A stretch of 64,000 bases of DNA from Trichomonas vaginalis G3 (GCF_026262505.1 NC_067203.1:8990001-9054000), one strand, 5' to 3'. Shown: positions 1 through 10,156, numbered from the stretch's first letter. Program-made: numbers and translations. The notes: generated by a model not told the origin, from the letters alone.

Positions 1-249
1 TTCGAATTTGTCGACGAACTAGAAGATGAAACAATTGAAATTACAGACTATGGCAAGCATACGTTTGAATTTTACTACTATAGCGAAGAACAAGACTCTT
101 TCTACTTTTATACCGGCGTAAACTATAGGAAATTACAAGTATGTTTTACTAAGGAAGACTATGCTTATGTAAACGCTAGAGATACAGATGGAAAACACGT
201 TCGAATATTTCTTAACAAATTCAAGAAGCTATATGGCATACCATTTTAA
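1..249 (+). CDS. 3' part of a fossil-element gene, function unknown
   Basis: An open frame enters from the left edge and ends at a TAA at 247-249, giving 82 visible residues. The tail is rich in aromatic and charged residues and ends in a short basic stretch. It lies in the same plus-strand block as the KilA-N genes. It is not recognised, and belongs to the virus-like element by position. Confidence 0.5.
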   Translation, partial: FEFVDELEDETIEITDYGKHTFEFYYYSEEQDSFYFYTGVNYRKLQVCFTKEDYAYVNARDTDGKHVRIFLNKFKKLYGIPF

Positions 250-1254
250 AACAGTATATTTTTACATATATTAAATGCTTCAGGTTGAAAAACAAAGAAC
301 AAAAGTAGCTCGACCTCAAAACAAGCATTTTATGAGCTTACAAAGGGTGTTATGAATGAATTCAGCAACATACATCCTGACCTCGTTCATTTTGTTGCTA
401 AATTCAGTAAAAATATATTTTAGGTGAAGTGGTGACATCTCACCCGTTTTCTCACCTGTTTTCTCACCTCATGAATTTTCATGAATTTCTTCGTAAATGT
501 TTTGTCAAACATGAACGTAAATGTTTTGTCAAGACTTCATCGTATATGTTTTGTCAAGACTTCTTCGTAAATGTTTTCTCACCTCATGAATTTTCATGAT
601 TTCATCGTAAATGTTTTGTCGAAACTTCTTCATCGTAAATGCTTTGTCAAGATTTCATCGTAAATGCTTTGTCATGACTTCTTCGTAAATGAGTGTAAAT
701 GACCAAAAATAATGTTTAGGTGAAGAGGTGACATCTCACCCGTTTTCTCACCTCTTTTCTCACCTGTTTTCTCACCCGTTGAATTTTCATGAATTTTGTG
801 CTGAATTCGACAAAAATGAGTTTTTGGTTGAAAAAAGAGGTGGAGCCAAAAGTGGCTCGACCTCAAAACAAGCATTTTGTGAAGAATATACCAACCCGCG
901 GAAAACAGCGGGTTGCTTTTTATACAAAGTTCACCCGTTGAATTTGTCATGAATTTCCTTAAGATAGAAAAAAATATATTTTAGGCGACCAGGTCACTCG
1001 GTCACTCGGTCACTCGGTCACTCGGTCATTTTAACTTCTCTGAAAAAGTGTGACAACATGACATTTTGACAACAACACAGGAAATAGATTCATCGTATAT
1101 TTTTTGTTAAGACTTCATCGTAAATGTTTTGTCAAGACTTCTTCATCGTATATGTTTTGTCGAGATTTTTATCGTTGTGGTCCGACGGTTAAGCCACAAA
1201 CGAATGTCCGACGTCCCACCAAAAATAATTTTTTTATTTTATTGTAAGAACAGT
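250..1254. repeat. Repeat-rich intergenic zone of the fossil element
   Basis: Two repeat types alternate here. One is built from CACCT/AGGTG words, for example around 421-475, 717-780 and 985-1025. The other is a roughly 20-25-base unit resembling CGTAAATGTTTTGTCAAGAC (490-690, 1090-1160). Both recur between later genes and at the right end. A 62-base block at 872-933 is an exact copy of 1444-1505 inside the next KilA-N gene. No gene is called here. Confidence 0.7.
1241..1252 (+). promoter_or_regulatory. Upstream motif of KilA-N gene (fossil element)
   Basis: ATTGTAAGAACA follows an A/T-rich stretch and ends just before the ATG at 1255. Closely similar motifs precede the other plus-strand genes of the element (2071, 3391, 4091), which suggests a shared promoter or leader. 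Confidence 0.5.
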
Positions 1255-1917
1255 ATGACAGTCGAAGCAAAAACGTTCACGAACAAATCTAATGGCGAAA
1301 CATTCACAAAAGGCACTTACAACGGTATTGAAGTCTTACGTAGAGACAAGGATGGTTATATTAACGCAACAAATATGTGTCAGCAGTTTAGGAAAGACTT
1401 TAGAAGGTTGTTGGAAAATAAGTCCTGGGAAGAGTATTTTGAGGCATTTTGTGAAGAATATACCAACCCGCGGAAAACAGCGGGTTGCTTTTTATACAAA
1501 GTTCATGCAGGAATTCCTGATGAAATCAAACAGGTTAGAGGAACGTATGTAGACCCAAGACTTGTAAACTATATAGCAATGTGGGCTTCTCCAAAATATT
1601 GTATAGCAGTTGGAAAAATTCTGGACTCCATAGACAAGAAAGTTCATGAGAAATTAGATGAAGAAGAACTTGAAGATACAGCAGAGAATGCAAAACCTTT
1701 GTTCGAAGAAGAAGTTAGAAAAATGCATGAAAAACAAATAGAACATGAACGTGAGATATGTTCTGGTTATAGAGACTCTCCATACGAACTAGACCAATGG
1801 GAACAAGAAGATTTAAAGAGAGAATTTAGAGAATATGAACTCGCTAAGATAGCATTTGAAGCTGCAGAAAAGAAGTTAAAAGTTTGGGGTCGTTTTGTAC
1901 AAAAATATTGTGAGTAA
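1255..1917 (+). CDS. KilA-N domain protein of the fossil element
   Basis: A 220-residue frame that looks whole. The start at 1255 is chosen because the shared upstream motif ends there and the frame further upstream has no ATG. A KilA-N-like domain fills roughly residues 15-130, with GYINATNMC near its start and the hallmark VNYIAMWASPKY near its end. The rest is charged and helical. KilA-N domains are DNA-binding modules common in large DNA viruses and their relatives; the target here is unknown. It shares an exact 62-base block with the repeat zone upstream. Confidence 0.75.
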   Translation: MTVEAKTFTNKSNGETFTKGTYNGIEVLRRDKDGYINATNMCQQFRKDFRRLLENKSWEEYFEAFCEEYTNPRKTAGCFLYKVHAGIPDEIKQVRGTYVDPRLVNYIAMWASPKYCIAVGKILDSIDKKVHEKLDEEELEDTAENAKPLFEEEVRKMHEKQIEHEREICSGYRDSPYELDQWEQEDLKREFREYELAKIAFEAAEKKLKVWGRFVQKYCE

Positions 1918-2070
1918 ATGAACCATTTTTTTCGACAAAAATATATTTTAGGTGAAGAGGTGAGATGTCACCCGTTTTCTCACCTGTTTTCTCACCCGTT
2001 GGATTTTCATGAATTTCCTTAAGATAAAAAATATATTTTAGTTTTTTATAAAATATTTTTTTTTATTTTT

Positions 2071-2081
2071 ATTGTAAGAAC
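2071..2081 (+). promoter_or_regulatory. Upstream motif of 2082 gene (fossil element)
   Basis: ATTGTAAGAAC directly abuts the ATG at 2082. It is preceded by an A/T tract (2041-2070) like those before the other plus-strand genes of the element. Confidence 0.5.
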
Positions 2082-2996
2082 ATGTTAGCAACAACAGCAC
2101 CAAACTCGTTAGTCATGAATCCTACGTCAATGTTAGTAGAGATGAAAAGCTTCATTCCTTCTTCATATACTTTCGAAACAGAAATCCAGAAGATAAAGCA
2201 AGAACTTCTCCAAGGAGATTTAGACTGTAGTGCGAAAGATGAAACAAATGAAGAATATCTTTATGAAATGCAGGATATTATTGACCATTTACCTAAACTT
2301 CCTGAAATACAACAACAAAAGCTTACTATTCCTGAATTCGATGAAATAGAAGTGAAACCAACTGACTCGGTAGAAATAAAGAAGTTCATACGTAAGGTAA
2401 ATTATGAATTCCTTGGTTTTCATTGCAACCACAAAGTCATGGACAAAGACTGCGATATGGTATATAAGAACATCTCTGACATATATAAATCGGAGGAGTT
2501 TAAGACCTACGACAACTTTGTTTCGTTAGTTGCAAAATGTGTATGGCAGATAAGAGATAAAGATAAAAGAGGTAAAGTATGGAACGAACAGATAAAACCA
2601 GCAACTTTTGAGTTAAAGAAAACCATTGACGCCTTAGTCATACTTGCAGGTTTTATTTCAATGTACAATGCAAAAATGAACCCGCAATGTTCAAAATGTA
2701 AAGCAGCAATGAAGAAATATAACTACTCCGTCAAAGAGATAGAAAGAATGAGAAACGACTATGCAGATTTAAAGAAAGAAGCAGAAAAGCCAGCAGAAAA
2801 TAAAATGGATATGTTAGCATTTCTGAACAAAAACTATCCAACAGCAGACGATTTCCTTCTATCTGATGTCAAGAAGAAGTATAAAGAAACTTTCGGTATC
2901 GTTAAAACATTTGACATACTAAAAGAAGAAATAGAAGCTACGAAATTGTTTAGAATTTCAAATATACATCGTACAATTCATGTAAAACGCTTATAA
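2082..2996 (+). CDS. Unknown protein of the fossil element
   Basis: A 304-residue frame that looks whole. It is mostly charged and helical, with a CSKCKAAMKKY stretch around residue 205 that could bind metal with other residues, though this is not shown. The start is fixed by the shared upstream motif that abuts it. It lies between two KilA-N-type genes in the same orientation. No family is recognised. Confidence 0.6.
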   Translation: MLATTAPNSLVMNPTSMLVEMKSFIPSSYTFETEIQKIKQELLQGDLDCSAKDETNEEYLYEMQDIIDHLPKLPEIQQQKLTIPEFDEIEVKPTDSVEIKKFIRKVNYEFLGFHCNHKVMDKDCDMVYKNISDIYKSEEFKTYDNFVSLVAKCVWQIRDKDKRGKVWNEQIKPATFELKKTIDALVILAGFISMYNAKMNPQCSKCKAAMKKYNYSVKEIERMRNDYADLKKEAEKPAENKMDMLAFLNKNYPTADDFLLSDVKKKYKETFGIVKTFDILKEEIEATKLFRISNIHRTIHVKRL

Positions 2997-3390
2997 AATA
3001 ACTGAGGTGAGAAAAGAGGTGAGAAAACGGGTGAGATGTCACCTCTTCACCTAAAATATATTTTTGGGTCATTTACGCTCATTACGAAGAAGTCTTGACA
3101 AAACATTTACGATGAAATCATGAAAATTCATGTACGAAGAAGTCTTGACAAAACATGTACGATGAAATCATGAAAATTCATGAGGTGAAAAATTAGGTGA
3201 AAAAACAGGTGAAATCTCACCTCTTCACCTAAAATATATTTTTATTGAATTCAGCAACAAAAATCTGAGTAAAATGGCATATGCTTGCTTCCCTCGGAAA
3301 ACCGAGAGAAGGGATTCCGTATGAAATTCATGAATTTCCTTAAGACAGAAAAAATAACGCTAGTTTTTTTAAAATATTTTTTTTATTTTG
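2997..3390. repeat. Intergenic repeats of the fossil element
   Basis: This holds inverted-orientation copies of the AGGTGA-type module (3001-3060, 3181-3240) and of the unit GAAGTCTTGACAAAACAT (3088-3170). No coding sequence is seen apart from the approach to the next start. Confidence 0.65.
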
Positions 3391-3402
3391 TATGTAAGAA
3401 CA
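3391..3402 (+). promoter_or_regulatory. Upstream motif (fossil element)
   Basis: TATGTAAGAACA after a long A/T tract, four bases before the ATG at 3407. It is the same motif as at 1241 and 2071. Confidence 0.45.
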
Positions 3403-3406
3403 GGAA

Positions 3407-4015
3407 ATGACAAACACTGAGTTTGAAACAGTTAAAAAGATAGACAATGAGACCAAAGTGGTTAGAATTGGTGATTTAAACGTAAGATACTCAAAGAAAT
3501 ACAACAAATATTCTTTGTCAGACATTTTAACACTATCTGAAAAGAAAACATCCCACGACTGGGTTAGAAATGCTTCTACTCAGAAAATTTGACAAAAAAT
3601 CCTGAGCTTATGATATCGGTAAGATTCTATGGAACAAAACATATCTTATAGACAAAAGTCTTATACAATAGTTTTTTATGGTTAGACCCAGTTGTTGGAT
3701 ATAACTTCATAACTTATGGTTCATTCGATACGGAACGTTGCAGTGAAGGCTTACTTTACATCGTTCAGAAACCGAAGGACTTCAATACAAAAAGATATAA
3801 GATAGGAAGAACATATAATATAACTCAAAGATATGACAGTATAGTCAATAGAGTCAAGGTTGTGTTTGTTAACGATATGAGAGCTGCTGAAACAAACTAC
3901 TTGAAAAGTTTGAGAAAATGTATGGTGCTCCCACGAAAGGTAAAGAAACGTTTGAAGTAGATGAGATAGGTAAAGCTATAAAATTATTTGACGAAGTTGC
4001 TGAAAAATACATGTA
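3407..4015 (+). pseudogene. Broken KilA-N / GIY-YIG-like gene of the fossil element
   Basis: The left part resembles the start of a KilA-N domain. The right part contains a GIY-YIG (T5orf172-like) signature, with LLYIVQK followed by KIGRTYNI. KilA-N plus T5orf172 is a known pairing in DNA viruses. The gene is broken. Its role would have been DNA binding or cleavage by analogy with the family. Confidence 0.5.
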
Positions 4016-4090
4016 AAGCGTTTATTTTTGGTCTTTTGTGAAAGTCAGAAAATAACGCTAATTTTTTATAAAATATTTTTTTTATCCGGA

Positions 4091-4102
4091 ATATAAGGAC
4101 AG
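4091..4102 (+). promoter_or_regulatory. Upstream motif, variant (fossil element)
   Basis: ATATAAGGACAG after an A/T tract, two bases before an ATG at 4105. It is a diverged form of the motif before the other plus-strand genes. Confidence 0.4.
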
Positions 4103-4104
4103 AT

Positions 4105-4943
4105 ATGTCAACATCAGAGAACACAACAACAGTTATAGTCCATGAAGCTATAAATGAAGAATACGAGTGGGTTCAGTTTAACAAACAGTTACGTCTCATT
4201 CGTTCGGTCAAAGACGATATGTACCATGCAAAAGTATTTTGACAGCATGTTTTGCTCCAGATACTAAGAAACCACAAGACTGGTTTAGGAACCAAAGCAC
4301 ACAAGAATTTTTGAGCGAAGCACAGCGAGACATACTTTTTTCTGAAAATCGTGAAGAACAGCGAGTAAGTAAAAAATCTTACTCGCCTAAAACTCATGAA
4401 AATCGTGAAAATTTGCCAAATGGTTTGAGAGGTTGGTATGTACATAGACTTCTTGTAAATGCTGTTGCAATGTGGGCTTCACCTCGTTATGCTTGGTATG
4501 TTTGTAAACTTCTTGACGAAATTCATAGACAAGAACGTGAAGAGCTAGAGAACAAGCTTGAAGCAAAAGACAAAAACATACAGAAAAGAATACCACGTTC
4601 GGTACCAAAAGGAAAGGAAAAGAACTATAAGTATATGATTTATACTGAAGAGATGGAAAATGAAGAAGACAGAGATATGGTTATGTTGCATTTAGTCAGA
4701 AGAAACAACAAAAGCTTTTACGACCTTGCTAAGATTTACAAATCTGACAGAAATTGGTTCTATCGCGAAAACTTACCGATTTCAATGACACCGAATGAAG
4801 ATGTGAAACAAATAGTTCAAGATACGTTACCTCAAACACACTATGATATTAAAGGTTGTACAATACTTACCTTCAAAGAAGACTTGCCATTGTTAAAGGA
4901 AAAAATAACAGAGTATTTTGACAACTTCAAACAAGCAGAGTAG
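4105..4943 (+). pseudogene. Broken KilA-N domain gene of the fossil element
   Basis: This carries the KilA-N hallmark VNAVAMWASPRYA and an upstream DWFRNQSTQEF stretch like the short KilA-N relic at 3407. A charged C-terminal half of about 130 residues follows. It is broken. It is the third KilA-N-type gene in 4 kb, suggesting a small amplified family within the element. Confidence 0.6.
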
Positions 4944-4974
4944 ATGAGCCATTTATTTTTGGTCTTGACTTCAG

Positions 4975-5400
4975 ATGGCTCAGGTAGCTCTAGATGGTAA
5001 ATTGGCTTGTCAAATCCTTCTGGCATTCCGAGTCCTTCCTTCTGGCATTCCGAGTCCTTCCTTCCGACAAGAAAAAAATTTCCCGACAACTGGAAAAAAA
5101 TTTCCCGACAACTGGAAAAAAATTTCCTGTTGTTCGTCCGTAAACCATTCAAATTTTCGAAAATTGAGAACTTTTTGGTCGAACTTCAGAAAAAGTTTTT
5201 CCTTCAGACAGGAAAAAAATTTCCCGACAACTGGAAAAGTTTTTCCTTCCGACATTCCGAGTCCTTCCTTCCGACATTCCGAGTCCTTCCTTCCGACATT
5301 CCGAGTCCTTCCTTCCGACAGGACACAAACGGATGACTGACGTACCTCTTCCTGAATGTCTTCCAAAGCCAGAAGAACCGACAGCCCCAGCACCACAACA
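4975..5400. repeat. Tandem and interspersed short repeats in the fossil element
   Basis: Two kinds of unit alternate: GAGTCCTTCCTTCCGACATTCC (about 16-22 bases, at 5028-5060 and 5250-5325) and TTTCCCGACAACTGGAAAAA (5078-5130, 5213-5240). Open frames across it on both strands follow from the repeat and are not genes. It separates the plus-strand left block from the minus-strand right block. Confidence 0.65.
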
Positions 5401-5424
5401 GACTAAGACTAAACTCTTTATTTT

Positions 5425-6170
5425 TTACGCTTGACTTTTTACAATTTGAACTTTGTTCGCGTAGATGTGAATTCTGAAAGAAGTATGAGGGTCTTGTATG
5501 ACTTTGTACTTCTCCCATAGTTCATATCTGTCAAACTTACCTGCCATGGACTCTTTCATAAGTTCCATGAAATCGTCTTCGGACAATCCGGGGAAAAGTA
5601 TGATATCAGTAAGTATTCTTTTAACATCCTTACTTAAACTCTTTGCTGTCTGTACACATATTACGACTGAGATGTTAAAGTGTCTGAGCTTCTTAAGAAT
5701 TCGACACATATCTTGTTCTCTATTCTTAAGCAAAGGATGAGAAGCAAAGTCATCTAAGATAAGAAGACACCTATGAGGGTAAGTCTTCCAATCGTAAGAT
5801 TGCAATTTCTTCGAAATGTATTCTATCTCTTTCTGTTTGTTTCTGAAGTGTTTCTTCTCTAATATTCTTTGCATTTCCTCATTTGGGTCTTTAAACTTAG
5901 AATTTATATACTCATTTATAGCATTGTACTTCAAAACTCTTCTTTGGTACTTCTTTATCCAATCTAACAACTCAGAGTCTTTTATAGATACTAACTTAGA
6001 CTTCTTTATAATATCTTTGAACGAATTTACGGTTTGGTCAAATTGACCAGAAGTACTACAATAACAACTAACTCATAGAATGGGTTCTTCTCATCTAGTT
6101 CTTGTTGTTGTGCAGCCATTTTAAGATAAGTGAAAGTCTTACCCGACCCAGGTGGTGCAATTAGACCTGT
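5425..6170 (-). pseudogene. Broken packaging ATPase (A32 / FtsK-HerA type) of the fossil element
   Basis: A P-loop (PPGSGKT) is read near 6140-6165 on the minus strand, and a Walker-B-like LLILDDFA further on. A CVQTAKSL stretch and a helical tail follow. Together they fit the A32-like genome-packaging ATPase found in Polintons, virophages and nucleocytoplasmic viruses. It would drive DNA into the capsid. It is broken. It sits at the end of the minus-strand morphogenesis block. Confidence 0.7.
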
Positions 6171-6540
6171 TATACCATTCTGAGCAAATAAGAAACTTGT
6201 CATGTATAGGCTTATCTGAGCATTTTCTAAACTTCCTCTTGTTTGTTTAAAACATTCTCAAATTTTTGTCAATGTCAGCAAACTTTTTTCTAACATATTT
6301 TTAGAAAAATTAAAATTTTTATCTTTTTGAAAATGTCTAGCGATTTCGCTAATCTATATTCGAGACAAGCTTTTCGACAGCAAAACATCTGTCGACCATA
6401 AAATCTTACATAGTGTAAACAAGAAAGGTGAATTTGTTCTAAAGTTCTGTTTCTGGGAATATGACAAGAACCATAAAACATTAAGCAGAGCAGTCTTAAA
6501 AATTTGTCAATGACAGACTTGTTGACAGAGATGACACCGA

Positions 6541-6732
6541 TTGGAAGATGAAGTCCAACAAAAGTTCTTAGAATGCAAAGAAGACACATGCGCCGTTCTT
6601 GAAGATGAAATAGAAAACAGAATAGATGAGCTATTAAAGGACAAAGAACTTTTACATAAATATGGTTGCGCCAAATTTGACATAACTCCACCAGAGAAGA
6701 AGAAGAAGAGAGAAAAGAAAGAAAAAAAGTAG
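6541..6732 (+). pseudogene. Lys/Glu-rich relic on the plus strand (fossil element)
   Basis: A short frame of 63 residues ending in a Lys/Glu-rich tail, in a region (about 6300-6800) that reads as decayed plus-strand coding sequence. It is not recognised. It may be a remnant of a gene lying opposite to its neighbours. Confidence 0.25.
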
Positions 6733-6816
6733 AAGAAAAGAAAGTAGAAGAGAAGAAAGAACCTGAACCAGTTCCAGAGAAGGTGAGATATGACATGTAA
6801 AAATAAAATTTTATTT

Positions 6817-7236
6817 TTAGAACATTTCTGGGTCAATGTCAATGTTCTCTTCCTCTTTAGGAGCAAACACTGGCTTAGACTCTAAAATCTTTTTACCCAA
6901 TTTACCTTGAACTTCAACTATCTTAGACTCATAATATTCATAGTCGTCTGCTTTCTTTGGTTCATAAGGTATAACAAGTTTGTATGCTTTGCCTTCTTTA
7001 AGGTTTGAGAACTTTCTGTCAAAATTTTCTTTGACTGCTAACAAACCTTCTATGTCTAAGTCTTCAAATTTCGCACCATTTTTAGTCACAATAGCAAACT
7101 TAACTGGTTCGATGTTCCAAACTTTGCTGAATGAAGACTTTTCAAAATGGTAGAAGTAAACATTCAAATATGCGAATGGAGCTAACTTATCTTTGACTTC
7201 TGTCATGTACTTATTTACTGAGATGAATTTCGTCAT
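6817..7236 (-). CDS. Unknown 139-residue protein of the fossil element
   Basis: A frame that looks whole, with an acidic C-terminus. A long A/T tract precedes the ATG, and the helicase gene ends only about 40 bases further upstream (at 7276), so the two are probably neighbours in one block. The KPKKAD-like basic stretch and beta-rich middle are not diagnostic. The position beside the helicase suggests a replication accessory role, as an inference only. Confidence 0.55.
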   Translation of the reverse strand: MTKFISVNKYMTEVKDKLAPFAYLNVYFYHFEKSSFSKVWNIEPVKFAIVTKNGAKFEDLDIEGLLAVKENFDRKFSNLKEGKAYKLVIPYEPKKADDYEYYESKIVEVQGKLGKKILESKPVFAPKEEENIDIDPEMF

Positions 7237-7275
7237 CTTTTCTATCGGATAAAAAAAAAATATTTTTTTTAAAAT

Positions 7276-8511
7276 TTACTCAGAAAAATTTTTCTTTGTA
7301 TATACGCCGTTCTGAACATCTAAAAGACTTTTGACATTTGCCAAGAATGTTCGTTTAGACGCTGCCATATAACCATATTCTTGACAATATTGTTTATACG
7401 AATCGTACAATGACCTTTCATCTAAACACTCAAAGTCAGTTTCATCTATGAACAGTTCATATACACTCTTGTTTGCTTCTAACAATGTTTGTCTTTCTTC
7501 GGTATGTGGAATTTGTCTTGGATTGAACTTAGAAATATCTAATGTCATGAAATATGAGAACAAGTGGTTGTAAAAGTCAGATGTCAAAGTTTCTGCTAAG
7601 TCGTCAAAATATTCTGTATCTTGCATATGAGAATCTGACGTTCTGACAACTACATATCTTCTGTCAGAACTTTCTAACTTCATCGGAACAGCATTGTTTG
7701 AAACCATAATGAAGTTTGCAACATTCTCACAAACTCTTTGGTCTTTATACTTTCTTTCAACAACTCCAACTTTGTCTGTTATAAGACTCTTCAAAGCATC
7801 TGAGTTTAAAACTTTTGTTGTATCTATACTTTGAAGTTCATTGCAAACTATAAGTTTCATATTCTCTATTGAGGAGTTAAACTTGCCACAGATGTTTTCT
7901 AAGTTTGTCATATTAGGGTTCGAATAACCTTCTAACAGTTTGCACAAAATATCTGTAAAGAATGTGTTCTTACCTGTTCCTTGTTTTCCAATTATAATGA
8001 GAGCAGTTTCATTTTTAGCACTTGGATGTTGTAAGATGTTTGCAAACCAACATAAGATATACTCATAAACCTTTTCGTTTCCATTGCATATAATTTCTTT
8101 GACATGGTCTAACCAAGCTTCTATAATATTTTCTTTCCATTCTACTTGTTCATATTTATATCCAGTGAAGATAGAATAGAAGTTTGGAGAAGGTGTATAA
8201 AACTTTATACCACGAACTGAAAAATCTTCAAGTTTTGACAATAAGATATCCCAAGCATCTAACATCTTCATGCCAACTTGTACGACTTTTATTTTCTTAA
8301 GTTTCTGTCTACATTCTTGTTCTGAAACTATTGTTGCTCTTGGTTTGTTAAAGACAACATCCCATTCTTTCATAACATAACATTCTGGGGCAGAGTCAAC
8401 ATAAATGACTAAACGTTTCAAATTCTCGACTGCTTTGTTATAGTCTCGAAATGGACACATATTTCTGAATGCTTGGAAGTCATAAAAATCTGAAACATCT
8501 ATTCTGTACAT
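7276..8511 (-). CDS. Superfamily 3 (D5-like) helicase of the fossil element
   Basis: A 411-residue frame that looks whole. A Walker A motif IIIGKQGTGKNTFF lies near residue 175. It is followed by LIVCNEL, a Walker-B-like region, and by NFIMVSNNAVPMKLE with a downstream DRRYVVV. This order fits SF3 viral helicases such as the poxvirus D5 and DUF5906 group. It would unwind element DNA during replication. No clear primase domain is seen in the N-terminal part. Polinton-like viruses and virophages often carry such helicases. Confidence 0.8.
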   Translation of the reverse strand: MYRIDVSDFYDFQAFRNMCPFRDYNKAVENLKRLVIYVDSAPECYVMKEWDVVFNKPRATIVSEQECRQKLKKIKVVQVGMKMLDAWDILLSKLEDFSVRGIKFYTPSPNFYSIFTGYKYEQVEWKENIIEAWLDHVKEIICNGNEKVYEYILCWFANILQHPSAKNETALIIIGKQGTGKNTFFTDILCKLLEGYSNPNMTNLENICGKFNSSIENMKLIVCNELQSIDTTKVLNSDALKSLITDKVGVVERKYKDQRVCENVANFIMVSNNAVPMKLESSDRRYVVVRTSDSHMQDTEYFDDLAETLTSDFYNHLFSYFMTLDISKFNPRQIPHTEERQTLLEANKSVYELFIDETDFECLDERSLYDSYKQYCQEYGYMAASKRTFLANVKSLLDVQNGVYTKKNFSE

Positions 8512-8540
8512 TTTTATAAAAATAAAAAAATTATTTTTTT

Positions 8541-9322
8541 TTATTCTTGACTTTGTTGTTGCATTTGTTGCATTTGTTGTTCTTGAGCTATTTGTTGTTG
8601 AAGTTGTTCTTGTAATACAATACTTTCACCAGTTGCATCTTCCAATTCGAAACTTTCTGCCGTCATTGACAAATACATAGGACATAAAAGTTTTACAGGA
8701 ACAAAGTTTGCGTCAACTAATGTCAAGTTATACTTGCCAAAGTGTTTGAGTTCACTAAGGTTGAAAATTCTGCATTCGAATGAACAATAGGCAAACCAGC
8801 AGAGAAAGTATTGTTTATACGCATAAGTATCTTTTGGTCATAATAGTTTCTGTCGACATTCGAATAACACTTTGAACCTAAGTTTGAAACAATATATAAG
8901 ATTGGTGTGCTTAATGTCAATGGAATAGACATTCCTTGTATGACACCTTTTCCTGTTATAGGAAACTGTTGGTAGTAAAAACCAGAAATAAGTTTTGTAT
9001 TATAGCTCATATCGTTTATAGTAAACTCAGTCGGACATCCAAACATAATGAAACCTGCTCTAGTTGCAGCACATGTTACATCCGTCCTTAAAGTATTAAA
9101 TAAGTCAACAAAACCTGTTGGTGGTATATCTGAGTAAGTATCTTCAAAGGAGTATTTTTTACCATTCACAACAATAAAATCTTCTGGTGTCAAAAGAGCA
9201 AAACAAGCTTTAGTCGTCATTGTGTTTAAGGTTAGTTTACAATATCGTCCTTGAGGACTTTGTAAGTTTGTTGTTATAGAATTATATGACTCAGGGTTTT
9301 TAGTCGTAATAGTATAAACCAT
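8541..9322 (-). pseudogene. Penton-like minor capsid gene of the fossil element, broken
   Basis: The protein is rich in beta-forming residues, and near its end carries LVDANFVPVKLLCPMYLS, the kind of strand pair seen in single-jelly-roll penton proteins of Polintons and virophages. The tail is Gln-rich. It sits between the helicase and the major-capsid region on the same strand. It is broken. The assignment rests on fold-like pattern and context. Confidence 0.5.
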
Positions 9323-9340
9323 ATATCTTCTGCCATTTAC

Positions 9341-9919
9341 TTAGCAAATAAATTTTAATGAAATGTTGTGGTCGTCAAATATTTTTATGACGTCTGGGAA
9401 ACTATATTTTAAGTTCAACGTTTCACCTCCTTTCATAACGTATATCTTGTCAATGACATTATATGAAACACCACAGCAAGCAATGTCGGGTTCTATTTCT
9501 TTGATGTTTATATCGTCTGCCTCTGTCAAAAGTTTCAATAGTTCTTTCAAAACTTCACGAGGTGCAATGACATATGAGTTCACTTTTACAGGGTTGTGTT
9601 CGACCAAGTTTAACATTATACCTAAAGCTTGACAAATCTTCTCCTGAGTTTTAAGTTTGTCTTTAAGTTGCTTGTAGTCATTTCGAATATCTGCAACAGA
9701 ACTTAAGTCTCTGCTAACTTCAGGGTATGTTGGTTCTTTTACAGGAACAATTGTTATACCATCTTCATCTTCGTATGGTTTCCCCACTTCAACATCTCTT
9801 TCTTTGACATTGACAACAACACTTTGACTGTTTGTTTGAGTTGGTGAATTTAACTTCACATCTGCCACCGCCATTAAACCTTTTGAAACACTCACGCTTC
9901 TATTTTTCGGAAATGACAT
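9341..9919 (-). CDS. Unknown 192-residue protein of the fossil element
   Basis: A frame that looks whole from the ATG at 9919; the open frame upstream is A/T-rich and unlike coding sequence. The N-terminal third is Ser/Val-rich, the middle a predicted coiled coil around DYKQLKDKLKTQEK, and the C-terminal third beta-rich. It lies between two capsid-type genes and may be a virion protein, by position only. Confidence 0.5.
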   Translation of the reverse strand: MSFPKNRSVSVSKGLMAVADVKLNSPTQTNSQSVVVNVKERDVEVGKPYEDEDGITIVPVKEPTYPEVSRDLSSVADIRNDYKQLKDKLKTQEKICQALGIMLNLVEHNPVKVNSYVIAPREVLKELLKLLTEADDINIKEIEPDIACCGVSYNVIDKIYVMKGGETLNLKYSFPDVIKIFDDHNISLKFIC

Positions 9920-9937
9920 TTTACTTAGAATAAAAAG

Positions 9938-10156
9938 ATGGACGTATTTGAGTATCTCTTCGAATTGAAGCAAAACAAAGTTTACACACACAAACAATAC
10001 AAGTTCATTGACAGAGTAGTTCTTTACACAAACAATGGAAAATGTTATAGAATAGCAGTCTTTGCTGAACCAAAATATTTTCATAAAGCAAAGAAAGTTG
10101 GTATAACCGAGATGGTGAAAGTTCTTGAAGCAGACAAAAATATACAACAAAACTGA
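9938..10156 (+). pseudogene. Short plus-strand relic between capsid genes (fossil element)
   Basis: A 72-residue frame on the opposite strand from its neighbours, and apparently longer once. It begins MDVFEYLFELKQNKVY and has no recognised domain. It is probably a decayed small gene of the element. Confidence 0.3.

Noticed and set aside
4841-5518. Overlapping frames of 100-130 codons on both strands around 5.0-5.5 kb
   Set aside because: They are translations of the tandem repeats there.
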